Source of the DNA: Sva-07 sp031426215
GTDB taxonomy: Bacteria > Actinomycetota > Acidimicrobiia > Acidimicrobiales > Ilumatobacteraceae
Assembly (NCBI GenBank): GCA_031426215.1
Contig: JANPKU010000033.1
Location: 94,319-158,318, forward strand
Length of the DNA: 64,000 nucleotides
Direction: 5' to 3'
This document shows positions 49,826 to 57,433 of the stretch, in pieces. Within the stretch, counting starts at the first letter, position 1. Each line of letters opens with the position of its first letter. A program made the position numbers and the translations under genes. Below the pieces are notes generated by a model. The model saw nothing but the letters and a program-made list of their open reading frames with translations. It was not told the origin of the DNA and did no database searches.

Positions 49826-50359
49826 ATGGACTTCAGCAAATTCAAGACATCCGATTGGCTCATGATCGGAGGGGCGATCGGGATCTTCATCTTCGGCTTC
49901 TTCAACTGGGTCACCGTCGAAGCGTCCGGCCTCGACCTTGGCGCGGGCGGAAACGTGTTCGACTTCTTCTGGACCGGCACGATTCCCTGGATACTCGTCA
50001 TCGCGACAGGCGTCGTTGCGTTCCTCCTCGTGCAGGGCACGTTGAAGCACGACCAACTGCCGTGGCCGCTCGTGTTGCTGGCGGCGACCGCACTGGCTTC
50101 GTTGCTGCTGCTCCTGCGCCTGATCTTCAATCCGATCGAGGGCTCCGACCTTGCCGGTATCGAAGTCGGCCGCGGCATCGGCATGATCCTGTCGGCGATT
50201 TCAGCTTTCGCTGCGACCGCCGGTGCGTTCCTCAACTTCCAGGCGTCGGGCGGCAACATCAAGGACTTCACCGACGTCGACAAGCTCAAGTCGAGCTTTG
50301 CGAAGGGCGATGACGCACCGCCTCCTCCTCCTGCTCCCCCCGCCCCGCCAGCGATCTGA
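49826..50359 (+). CDS. Four-helix membrane protein with Pro-rich tail
   Basis: Unassigned membrane protein of 177 residues with four hydrophobic helices (about 11-30, 48-67, 75-95, 110-135). A cytoplasmic tail ends in KGDDAPPPPPAPPAPPAI. Relatives with this plan are common in actinobacteria without known function. GGAGGG lies 8 bases before the ATG, a good ribosome site. It converges on sucD across a family-A palindrome. Confidence 0.75.
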   Translation: MDFSKFKTSDWLMIGGAIGIFIFGFFNWVTVEASGLDLGAGGNVFDFFWTGTIPWILVIATGVVAFLLVQGTLKHDQLPWPLVLLAATALASLLLLLRLIFNPIEGSDLAGIEVGRGIGMILSAISAFAATAGAFLNFQASGGNIKDFTDVDKLKSSFAKGDDAPPPPPAPPAPPAI

Positions 50360-50364
50360 CGACC

Positions 50365-50413
50365 GTTCTCGTGAACAAGTTGCGTCCTCTGGGCGCACCT
50401 TGTTCACGAGAAC
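50365..50413. repeat. Palindromic intergenic repeat, family A, copy 2
   Basis: Same 20-9-20 layout as copy 1. It fills the gap between two convergent stop codons (5 bases from one, 9 from the other), suited to two-way termination. Confidence 0.9.
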
Positions 50414-50422
50414 GCAGGGTGA

Positions 50423-51319
50423 TCAGAGGGTGGCGACGATCTCGGCCATCAGTTCTCCGGCTTCGGTCGGGTTGAGCCCGACCTTCACCCCAGCGGCCGA
50501 GAGGGCGTCCATCTTGCCCTGAGCCGTGCCCTTGCCGCCGGAGACGATGGCGCCGGCGTGGCCCATCTTCTTGCCGGCCGGTGCAGTGACGCCAGCGATG
50601 TAGGCGCTCATCGGCTTGGTCACGTTGGCCTTGATGTACTCAGCCGCTTCTTCCTCGGCGGAGCCACCGATCTCGCCGATCATCATGATGGCGTGCGTCT
50701 CGGGATCGGCCTGGAACTCGGCGAGGCAGTCGATGAAGTTCGTACCCGGAACCGGATCTCCGCCGATGCCGACACATGTCGACACGCCGATGCCCTTCTG
50801 CTTGAGCTCGTACAGCGCCTGGTAGGTCAACGTGCCCGAGCGGCTGACGATGCCGACGTTGGGCCCATCCGCCGACGGCACCTGGGCGATCTCGCCAGCG
50901 GTGATGCCGATGTTGCACTTTCCGGGGCTGATGATGCCCGGACAGTTCGGGCCGAGCAGACGCGTGTTCGGGTGATTGCGGACCAACAGGTTGTACGTCT
51001 TCGCCTCGTCCTGGGCCGGAATGCCCTCGGTGATACACACGACGAACTCGATGCCGGCTGCGGCCGCTTCGAGAATCGCGTCGGCCGCGAACTTCGGCGG
51101 CACGGCGACGAACGACGCGGTCGCACCGGTGGCCGCAACGGCGTCGGCGACGGTGTCGAAGATCGGAATGCCGTCGACGTCCTGGCCGGCCTTGCCGGGC
51201 GTGACGCCTGCGACGATCTGCGTGCCGTAGTCGCGGTTGCGCAGGCCGTGGTACTTGCCCTGCCCGCCGGTGAGGCCTTGAACGATGACCTTGGTGTTCT
51301 CGTTGACGAAAATGGCCAT
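50423..51319 (-). CDS. sucD: Succinyl-CoA synthetase alpha subunit SucD
   Basis: Subunit of 298 residues. CoA-binding Rossmann domain with VQGLTGGQGKYH (near residue 12) and VPPKFAADA; the phosphorylated histidine lies in KMGHAGAIVSGGKGTAQGK. With SucC it interconverts succinyl-CoA and succinate with nucleotide phosphorylation. The ATG at 51319 follows the sucC stop by 7 bases; the longer frame to 51409 would overlap sucC. Confidence 0.95.
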   Translation of the reverse strand: MAIFVNENTKVIVQGLTGGQGKYHGLRNRDYGTQIVAGVTPGKAGQDVDGIPIFDTVADAVAATGATASFVAVPPKFAADAILEAAAAGIEFVVCITEGIPAQDEAKTYNLLVRNHPNTRLLGPNCPGIISPGKCNIGITAGEIAQVPSADGPNVGIVSRSGTLTYQALYELKQKGIGVSTCVGIGGDPVPGTNFIDCLAEFQADPETHAIMMIGEIGGSAEEEAAEYIKANVTKPMSAYIAGVTAPAGKKMGHAGAIVSGGKGTAQGKMDALSAAGVKVGLNPTEAGELMAEIVATL

Positions 51320-51326
51320 GACTACT

Positions 51327-52472
51327 TCACTTCGCTTTCGCAACGGCCGCGCGGGCGGCGTCGAGCATGGTGGGTTCTGACTGGAGCTTGTCGGCGGAGA
51401 TGCCGGCATCGAGCAGGATCTGGCGACCCTCCTCGGCGTTGGTGCCGTCGAGTCGGATCACGATCGGAGCGCGCAGGTCGACTCGACCCATGGCCTCGAC
51501 GATCCCCTTCGCGACTTCCTCGCCTCGGGTGATGCCCCCGAAGATGTTGATCAGGATCGACTGGACCTTGTCGTCGAAGTTGATCACTTCGAGCGCACCG
51601 GCCATCACGTCGGCGTTGGCGCCGCCGCCGATGTCGAGGAAGTTGGCGGCCGAGCCACCGACCTGGTTGACGACGTCGAGCGTCGACATCGCGAGGCCGG
51701 CGCCGTTGGCGATGATGCCGACGGTGCCATCGAGTCCGATGTACTGCAGGCCTTTCTCGGCGGCCATCTTCTCGCGGTCGTCCATCTCGGTGAGGCCGCG
51801 GAATGCATCCCACTCGGGATGACGGAACTCGGCGTTCTCGTCGAGGGTGACCTTGGCGTCGAGTGCATGCACTTCGCCGGTCGGCTTGAGGATCAGCGGG
51901 TTGATCTCGGCGAGATCGCAGTCACCTTCGGTGAAACAGCGATACAGCTTCACGAGGATGTCGGCGGCACCGTCGAGCGCCCGCTCGGGCAGCTTCGCAT
52001 CGACACACGCTTGGCGCGCCGTCGCCAGATCGAGGCCGTCGACCGGGTTGATGTGCAGCTTCACGATCGCATCCGGGTTCGTCTCCGCCACCGTTTCGAT
52101 CTCGACGCCGCCCTCGGCGGACAGCATCAGGAGGTGCAGCTTGGCGGCGCGATCGAGCGTGAACGAGGCGTAGTACTCCTCGTCGATGTCGGAGGCGGTC
52201 TCGACCCAGAGGCGACGCACCACATGGCCCTTGATGTCCATGCCGAGGATGTTCCCGGCGTGCTCGCGCACTTCGGCTTCGTCGGCAGCGAGCTTGATGC
52301 CACCGGCCTTGCCGCGTCCACCGACCTGCACCTGAGCCTTGACGACGACGGGGTACCCGGCCCGATTGGCCTCCGTCACCGCCTCGTCGACGGTGTCGGC
52401 CGGGCCACCCGGGCTCACCGGGATGTCGAAGCGGGCGAAGTACTGCTTGCCCTGGTATTCGAAGAGATCCAC
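51327..52472 (-). CDS. sucC: Succinyl-CoA synthetase beta subunit SucC
   Basis: ATP-grasp subunit of 381 residues. MDLFEYQGKQYFARF is the family N terminus; VVKAQVQVGGRGKAGG is the nucleotide-binding loop; NPLILKPTGEVHALDAKVTLD and the C-terminal LINIFGGITRGEEVAKG follow. The start is a GTG. It heads the sucCD pair; a stand-alone B12-binding gene lies 67 bases upstream on the same strand. Confidence 0.95.
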   Translation of the reverse strand: MDLFEYQGKQYFARFDIPVSPGGPADTVDEAVTEANRAGYPVVVKAQVQVGGRGKAGGIKLAADEAEVREHAGNILGMDIKGHVVRRLWVETASDIDEEYYASFTLDRAAKLHLLMLSAEGGVEIETVAETNPDAIVKLHINPVDGLDLATARQACVDAKLPERALDGAADILVKLYRCFTEGDCDLAEINPLILKPTGEVHALDAKVTLDENAEFRHPEWDAFRGLTEMDDREKMAAEKGLQYIGLDGTVGIIANGAGLAMSTLDVVNQVGGSAANFLDIGGGANADVMAGALEVINFDDKVQSILINIFGGITRGEEVAKGIVEAMGRVDLRAPIVIRLDGTNAEEGRQILLDAGISADKLQSEPTMLDAARAAVAKAK

Positions 52473-52539
52473 GTCGGGGTCACTCGCTTTCTGGTTGCGT
52501 ACCGGTGAGTTGCGTACTGGGTCTCGACCGCTGATGCGG

Positions 52540-52947
52540 TCAGTCGGATTCGGATTCGTCGAGCGCCGACTCGAGCCACAGGCCGATCGCCTTCAGCGAC
52601 GAACCAGGGCCGAAGATCTCGGCCACCCCTTGCTCGCGCAGCGCTCGGGCATCGGCATCCGGGATCACGCCGCCGCCGAAGACCAGGACGTCGCCGAGGT
52701 CGCGGCTGCGCAGTTCTTCCATCACACGGGGGAACAGGGTGAGGTGCGCACCGGACAGCAGCGAGAGGCCGACGCCGTCGGCGTCCTCCTGCAGGACGGT
52801 CTCCGCGATCTGTTCGGGGGTCTGGTGCAGGCCGGTGTAGATGACCTCGAATCCGTGGTCGCGCAACGCCCGAGTGATGGTCTTGGCGCCACGATCGTGG
52901 CCATCGAGACCGGGCTTCGCCACGACGATGCGATACGTGCGCTTCAC
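52540..52947 (-). CDS. Stand-alone cobalamin-binding domain (mutase small-subunit type)
   Basis: Protein of 135 residues identical in plan to the C-terminal B12 domain of methylmalonyl-CoA-type mutases. The cobalt-ligand motif is LDGHDRGAK (DxHxxG) near residue 15, followed by GLSLLSGAHLTLFP and FGGGVIPD. A matching catalytic subunit is not in the window. Being just upstream of sucCD, it could serve a mutase feeding succinyl-CoA. TAGGGT lies 9 bases before the GTG start. Confidence 0.88.
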   Translation of the reverse strand: MKRTYRIVVAKPGLDGHDRGAKTITRALRDHGFEVIYTGLHQTPEQIAETVLQEDADGVGLSLLSGAHLTLFPRVMEELRSRDLGDVLVFGGGVIPDADARALREQGVAEIFGPGSSLKAIGLWLESALDESESD

Positions 52948-53058
52948 GAAGGGTGAACCCTAGGCCATGTGCCGACGACGCGCCGAAACGACGGTCGTGC
53001 CCACGAGGCGGTCGGCGCCGCCATGTTTCGGCGGCGCTTCCCCGGCAGACTGTGGGCG

Positions 53059-53586
53059 ATGTCGAATGCTGCGGCTCAACGGCCGATCAGGTTGAAGTCG
53101 CCGTTCGCCCGAGCGGTCGTTCCTGTGCTCGGAGGAATCGCGTTCTTCGTGGTGCTGACGCTGGTGGCGTGGGGCATCGCCGCATGGATCTCACGTGGCG
53201 GCGCCGAGGTCACCGAGCGGCTGGCGCCGAGCCGATTCGAGGTCGGATCGGCGCAGAGCGCTTCGAGAGTCGTCGACGAGGATGGCCCGATCATCTTCCC
53301 CGGACTGAACACCACCACCGGTGAACGAACCCTGGTGCTCGACCACGAAGGATCAGATCCCACCCGTGGCTGGCGGATCTTCTACGCATACCCGATCGGT
53401 CGACCCGACTGCCCCGTCGAGCAGGTGATTGGCACACGCGAGTTCCTCGACTGCGACGGCACCACGATCACCGTGGCCGACCTGTCACCACCCGACTCAG
53501 GTGTATTTCCGGTGGTCGAGAATCAACGGGTTCTGTACATCGATCTCGCCAGCGTCACCTCGACAACGACCGACACCACCGGCTGA
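53059..53586 (+). CDS. Hypothetical single-pass membrane protein
   Basis: Unassigned protein of 175 residues: short basic N terminus, one helix (about 17-40), then a 135-residue extracytoplasmic part with two cysteines (in PDCPVE and LDCDGT) that may pair. The C terminus is Thr-rich. The start at 53059 avoids an implausible Arg-rich extension to 52969. No function is visible. Confidence 0.65.
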   Translation: MSNAAAQRPIRLKSPFARAVVPVLGGIAFFVVLTLVAWGIAAWISRGGAEVTERLAPSRFEVGSAQSASRVVDEDGPIIFPGLNTTTGERTLVLDHEGSDPTRGWRIFYAYPIGRPDCPVEQVIGTREFLDCDGTTITVADLSPPDSGVFPVVENQRVLYIDLASVTSTTTDTTG

Positions 53587-53627
53587 CGTTCATCAGCTGC
53601 AGACCGGTCGAGCCGGATCGAGAGCGC

Positions 53628-54056
53628 TCAGCCGACTGCCATCGCGCCGACCAGGCGCTCGGCGAAGATCTCGCTGTGCTGGTCGAGCTTGCTGCGGCTC
53701 ATTGCGAGGCCGCCGATCACGTAGGCACCGGTGTCGCCGAGGGCACGGTCGAGCTTGTCGAGCGACGAGCCGGGGTCGAGCGCAAATGTGCAGAAACCAG
53801 CAGCGCGTTTGCCGCGCATCGCCGGCAGGTTGGCGATGTTCGACACCGCCCACGGCGCCTGGGCGAACAGGAACGCACCGTGCACCCACGTTCCGACCAG
53901 GATCAGGTCGGCCTGTTGGATCGAGGCATAGTCGGGTTGTTTCACCTTCGACAGTCCGGTGATCGTCCACCGCTCCTGCGCCAGGAGGTCGGCCACCCGC
54001 TCGGCGGCCGTCCACGTGTTCCCCGTCAAACTCTCGACCAACAATGCTGCCTTCAC
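53628..54056 (-). CDS. Flavodoxin-like protein
   Basis: Protein of 142 residues with a flavodoxin-type fold. The FMN phosphate loop is ESLTGNTWTAAERVA (8-22, S/T-x-T-G-N-T). VGTWVHGAFLFAQAPW near residue 55 and the GFCTFALDPG segment match positions of the isoalloxazine-contact loops. It starts with a GTG. The redox partner is unknown. It lies downstream of the copper-linked genes on the same strand. Confidence 0.8.
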   Translation of the reverse strand: MKAALLVESLTGNTWTAAERVADLLAQERWTITGLSKVKQPDYASIQQADLILVGTWVHGAFLFAQAPWAVSNIANLPAMRGKRAAGFCTFALDPGSSLDKLDRALGDTGAYVIGGLAMSRSKLDQHSEIFAERLVGAMAVG

Positions 54057-54133
54057 GCCGTCGAGTCTTGCAGGTCGACGGACCGCTCACGAGAACTCGT
54101 CGCCGGCGAGCGCCTGGAGCGGACGTCACGGTG

Positions 54134-55762
54134 TCAGCTCGAGACGGGGATCTGCACGGTGAACACCACCTCGTCGAACTCGCCGTAGCGCGCGCTGACG
54201 TCGAATGTCCAGAGTCCCGCGACCGGCAGGTCGAGGTTCGAACCGACGACGTGATTGACCCCGGCGGGGAACACCTCCACGTCGAACGGTGCGATGTTCT
54301 GCGCTGGGAGCCCGGCACGCACCGAGATCTCGTCGGCACGGTCGAGGGCACCCGACGGCGAGGTGACGTACACGTGCATCTCGGTGCCACCGGTCACCGC
54401 GGGTTCGAGTTCGACCTGGACGACGCGATCACCGACCACGCTCGACACCGAGACGACCTCGGGGCTGTCGGTCGGTGGTGGAGAGTTGACGAGGCCGGCG
54501 GTGGCGCCCAGGATCAGCACGATGCCGGCCACTTCCAAGCCGATCGATCGACGCAGCAGCACAGCACTTGCTTCGTCGCCGCGTGTGTGGATCGTCCGGC
54601 GGCCGAACGCTGCGAGGCCGAGGACCAACACGACGAGCACCAACTTGATCACGAGCCAGCGCCCGTAGGTCGACTCGGTCACGTCGGCAAGCGATCCGAG
54701 TTGACGCCATGCGTTCAGTCCACCGGTCACGGCGAGCGCCGCCACCGAGCCGAGCGCCCACGGCGAGAACGTGGTGATCCGGGTCCAGAACTGCGCTGCT
54801 GGCGGCGCCAGCAGAACCAGCGCGAGTCCGCCGAACCAGATCGACATCGCCGCAAGATGGACGAGCGTCGCAAAGAAACCGAGCACCACTGCGTCACCGG
54901 AGATCGCGTGGCCACCAGCGGCCGTCACGGCGAGCACGCCGATCCCGAGTGCGGAGACCACGACCACGCCACCACGCGTGACCAGCTTTGCCCTCGCCAC
55001 GATCAACGCACCGAACAACACGATCGCAACGAGTCGGGCAATCCACCACTGGCCCGACCGTGTGTCAGCGACCGTCCCCCACGCCAGGATCGACCCGCCG
55101 ATGAGATTGGCTTGGGCGGCAATCATCCAGACCGTGCCGACGAATCCAAGTACGCCGGCCCCGACGAGCAGCACCACGATGCGGCGCGACCCGATGACCG
55201 ACGGAGTGAGGGCAATGGCCAGCACCAGGCCGCCGACGAGGAGCCCGATGCCTGCGTAACTGAGAAACCGTCCGATGCCGATCATGACGCCATCGGAGGC
55301 GCCGGACGAGCTGGTGTCGAACACTCCGTTGATCACGCCCGGTGTCACTGCCGATGGCGCACCGACCGAGAACGTGAACGAACCTCGCACACGGTGCGAG
55401 TCGGCCGACAGGGCCTGCCAGGCAACCACATAAGACCCTTCGTCGAGCGTGACCAGGATCACCGCACGCATCTCGTCGGAGCCGGCGGACTGGTCGACGT
55501 CGCCGATGCCGACATCCTCGCCGTCGGCACCGATGACCCGAATGCCTGGTTCGATCGGGTCGACGCCCTCGGTGAACTCGAGCACGACCGCGGTCGGGGC
55601 GACGTCGAGCACTTCCTGGTTGCGTGGGAACGACGACGACAATTCAGCATGAGCGAGGGCTGTGCTCGCGCCGACGAGCACAGCGAGGGCAGCGATGACC
55701 AGCGCGCCCACACGCGCAGCACCACGTCTCGTCGTCGTCGCCAGCGAAGACGAGTTGCTCAT
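54134..55762 (-). CDS. CopC-CopD fusion copper protein
   Basis: Protein of 542 residues. Signal peptide to about residue 37; the mature protein opens with His-Ala-Glu (AHAELSSSFP), the copper ligand start of CopC domains (37-135), with DSHRVRG giving another His. The CopD membrane domain spans about 155-420 with eight helices and LVHLAAMSIWFGG and GGHAISGD. A C-terminal extracellular beta domain (about 430-542) resembles FixH/YtkA-like. This is the YcnJ layout, thought to take copper in. A 14-base tandem repeat (TGCTCATGYGACCG twice) overlaps its start. Confidence 0.87.
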   Translation of the reverse strand: MSNSSSLATTTRRGAARVGALVIAALAVLVGASTALAHAELSSSFPRNQEVLDVAPTAVVLEFTEGVDPIEPGIRVIGADGEDVGIGDVDQSAGSDEMRAVILVTLDEGSYVVAWQALSADSHRVRGSFTFSVGAPSAVTPGVINGVFDTSSSGASDGVMIGIGRFLSYAGIGLLVGGLVLAIALTPSVIGSRRIVVLLVGAGVLGFVGTVWMIAAQANLIGGSILAWGTVADTRSGQWWIARLVAIVLFGALIVARAKLVTRGGVVVVSALGIGVLAVTAAGGHAISGDAVVLGFFATLVHLAAMSIWFGGLALVLLAPPAAQFWTRITTFSPWALGSVAALAVTGGLNAWRQLGSLADVTESTYGRWLVIKLVLVVLVLGLAAFGRRTIHTRGDEASAVLLRRSIGLEVAGIVLILGATAGLVNSPPPTDSPEVVSVSSVVGDRVVQVELEPAVTGGTEMHVYVTSPSGALDRADEISVRAGLPAQNIAPFDVEVFPAGVNHVVGSNLDLPVAGLWTFDVSARYGEFDEVVFTVQIPVSS

Positions 55763-55786
55763 GCGACCGTGCTCATGTGACCGTGC

Positions 55787-56572
55787 TCAGCTGTCGCTGG
55801 GGGCGCTCTCAGCCCGGCTCTGACGAGATCGAAAGATGATCAATCCCCCGATGGCGAGCACGGCGGCGATCGACACGACGAACGCGATGGTGCCCGTTGT
55901 GGAGCTGCCTGCCTCGTCGACGTCGGCAGTGATCAGGGCAGGCTCGGTGGTGCTGGATGACGCCGTGTCGTCCGTCGACGGTTCGGTCGTGGGTCCGGTC
56001 GTGGGTCCGGTCGTCGTCGAGGGTTCCGACGTCGAGGGCGCCTCGGTGCCGGCGCTGTCGGTCGGCACGGGTCCCACCGTCGTGGAAGATGTGGTCGCAA
56101 CTGGACCCGTCAGCTCCATCGCCGGGGCAGGTTCGTCGAGTTCGTCGCCAGTCTCGGTCGGGATGCCGATCCAGCGGATCTCACCCACATCGCAGCGCTG
56201 GACGAACGGGAAGTAGATGGTCGTCTCGGGTGTCGGCGGCAACGTCATCGTCACTTCGAACGTTCCCTCCACATCGTCGGCCAGCGGTCCACCGACGAAC
56301 GTGACGATCATGTCGCCATCGACGGTGTCGACCGAACCGACCCATCCGCCGACGGCTTCTGCCACAGGGTCGACGACGCCCTCCGGGAGGCGCATGTCGA
56401 GCTGCGTGGTCGGCGAGCCATCGCAGCCATGCTCGACCGTGAATCCGACGGTGACCGTCGAGCCTGCCTGGGCTTGAGTTGGATCAGGGTCGATGTGGGC
56501 CGCCACCGGACCGGCGATCCCGAGCAGCGCGACCGAGGCGACGCAGACGCAGGCGAGGAGTCGACCGATCAT
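55787..56572 (-). CDS. YcnI-like (DUF1775) copper-associated protein
   Basis: Exported protein of 261 residues. Signal peptide to about residue 25; the mature N terminus begins His-Ile (AHIDP), the first copper ligand of YcnI domains (26-150). A Thr/Ser/Pro-rich linker with a GPTTGPTTEPS repeat follows, then one C-terminal transmembrane helix. It is followed on the same strand by the CopC-CopD gene (24-base gap), the usual ycnI-ycnJ pairing. TAACCT lies 9 bases before the ATG. Confidence 0.85.
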   Translation of the reverse strand: MIGRLLACVCVASVALLGIAGPVAAHIDPDPTQAQAGSTVTVGFTVEHGCDGSPTTQLDMRLPEGVVDPVAEAVGGWVGSVDTVDGDMIVTFVGGPLADDVEGTFEVTMTLPPTPETTIYFPFVQRCDVGEIRWIGIPTETGDELDEPAPAMELTGPVATTSSTTVGPVPTDSAGTEAPSTSEPSTTTGPTTGPTTEPSTDDTASSSTTEPALITADVDEAGSSTTGTIAFVVSIAAVLAIGGLIIFRSRQSRAESAPSDS

Positions 56573-56624
56573 GCCGACACGAGGTTACGGCGGCGAGCTC
56601 AGTTCGATCGTTCAGCCAGATCCG

Positions 56625-56630
56625 TAGACT
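56625..56630 (+). promoter_or_regulatory. -10 box (TAGACT) of the DUF305 gene
   Basis: TAGACT ends 6 bases before the ATG at 56637 and no Shine-Dalgarno is present. It favours this ATG over the GTG three bases earlier. Confidence 0.5.
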
Positions 56631-56636
56631 GCAGTG

Positions 56637-57341
56637 ATGCGCTCGACTGGCCAACTCGGCGATTCCGACACCGACCTCGCCGCTGGCGTTGTGGACGACG
56701 CCGGAGTTGCCGACCAGTCGCTGTCCGACGAGGCAGCGCAACGCTTGTTGCGCCTCGTACTCATCGTGCTGGTGACCGCCGTGGTCACCGGGCTGTTCGC
56801 CGGTGCCGCCATCTGGGCGCTGGGCGCCGACGACGAACCTCCGGCCCCGATGAACAGCGTCGACGTCGGATTCCTGCAGGACATGCTCGATCACCACCAG
56901 CAGGCGCTCGCGATCTCGAACCTGTACCTCGACAACCAGCCGCAGGGTGACGCAGCTCCGTACGCACGCGAGGTGATCCTGTTCCAGACCCGCGACATGG
57001 GCTGGATGAACGACTGGTTGGCCGAAGAGGGCTACGGTCCTGGAGCACCTGATCGTACGGCGATGGTGTGGATGAACGAGCCAATGCCGGTGGCCGAGAT
57101 GCCCGGCATGCCAACGTCGGAACGGCTCCAGGAGCTGTCGGACGCCAGCGGCACCGAGGCCGACCGACTGTTCTTCGAGATCATGAGCGATCACCACCTG
57201 GGTGGCGTCCACATGGCCGATCATGCCGCCGCCAACGGCGCCCGCGAGGAGATCACGGGGTTTGCCGAATCGGTCTCGCGAAACCAGCGGATCGAGGTCG
57301 TCGAGTACCAGCGGGCGATGGAGCGCCTCGGTCTCGTCTGA
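56637..57341 (+). CDS. DUF305 family membrane-anchored protein
   Basis: Protein of 234 residues. One transmembrane helix (about 39-62) anchors a DUF305 domain with the His/Met-rich signatures FLQDMLDHHQQAL and FFEIMSDHHLGGVHMAD. Such four-helix, ferritin-like domains often occur with copper genes, as here beside the YcnI and CopC-CopD genes. Metal binding is likely but not shown. It converges on pcrA across a family-A palindrome. Confidence 0.88.
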   Translation: MRSTGQLGDSDTDLAAGVVDDAGVADQSLSDEAAQRLLRLVLIVLVTAVVTGLFAGAAIWALGADDEPPAPMNSVDVGFLQDMLDHHQQALAISNLYLDNQPQGDAAPYAREVILFQTRDMGWMNDWLAEEGYGPGAPDRTAMVWMNEPMPVAEMPGMPTSERLQELSDASGTEADRLFFEIMSDHHLGGVHMADHAAANGAREEITGFAESVSRNQRIEVVEYQRAMERLGLV

Positions 57342-57359
57342 TCGACGCTCACCACCGCC

Positions 57360-57408
57360 GTTCTCGTGAACAAGATGCGGCACCGGTGCGCACCTTGTTC
57401 ACGAGAAC
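57360..57408. repeat. Palindromic intergenic repeat, family A, copy 3
   Basis: Same 20-9-20 layout, right arm identical to the other two copies. It lies between the convergent DUF305 and pcrA stop codons. Confidence 0.9.
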
Positions 57409-57433
57409 GAGGCGGGGAGCGGTTGGTCTGTCG

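Noticed and set aside
54044..55780. Plus-strand frame of 578 codons opposite CopC-CopD
   Set aside because: His/Arg/Asp-rich antisense shadow of a gene with signal peptide, helices and copper motifs.
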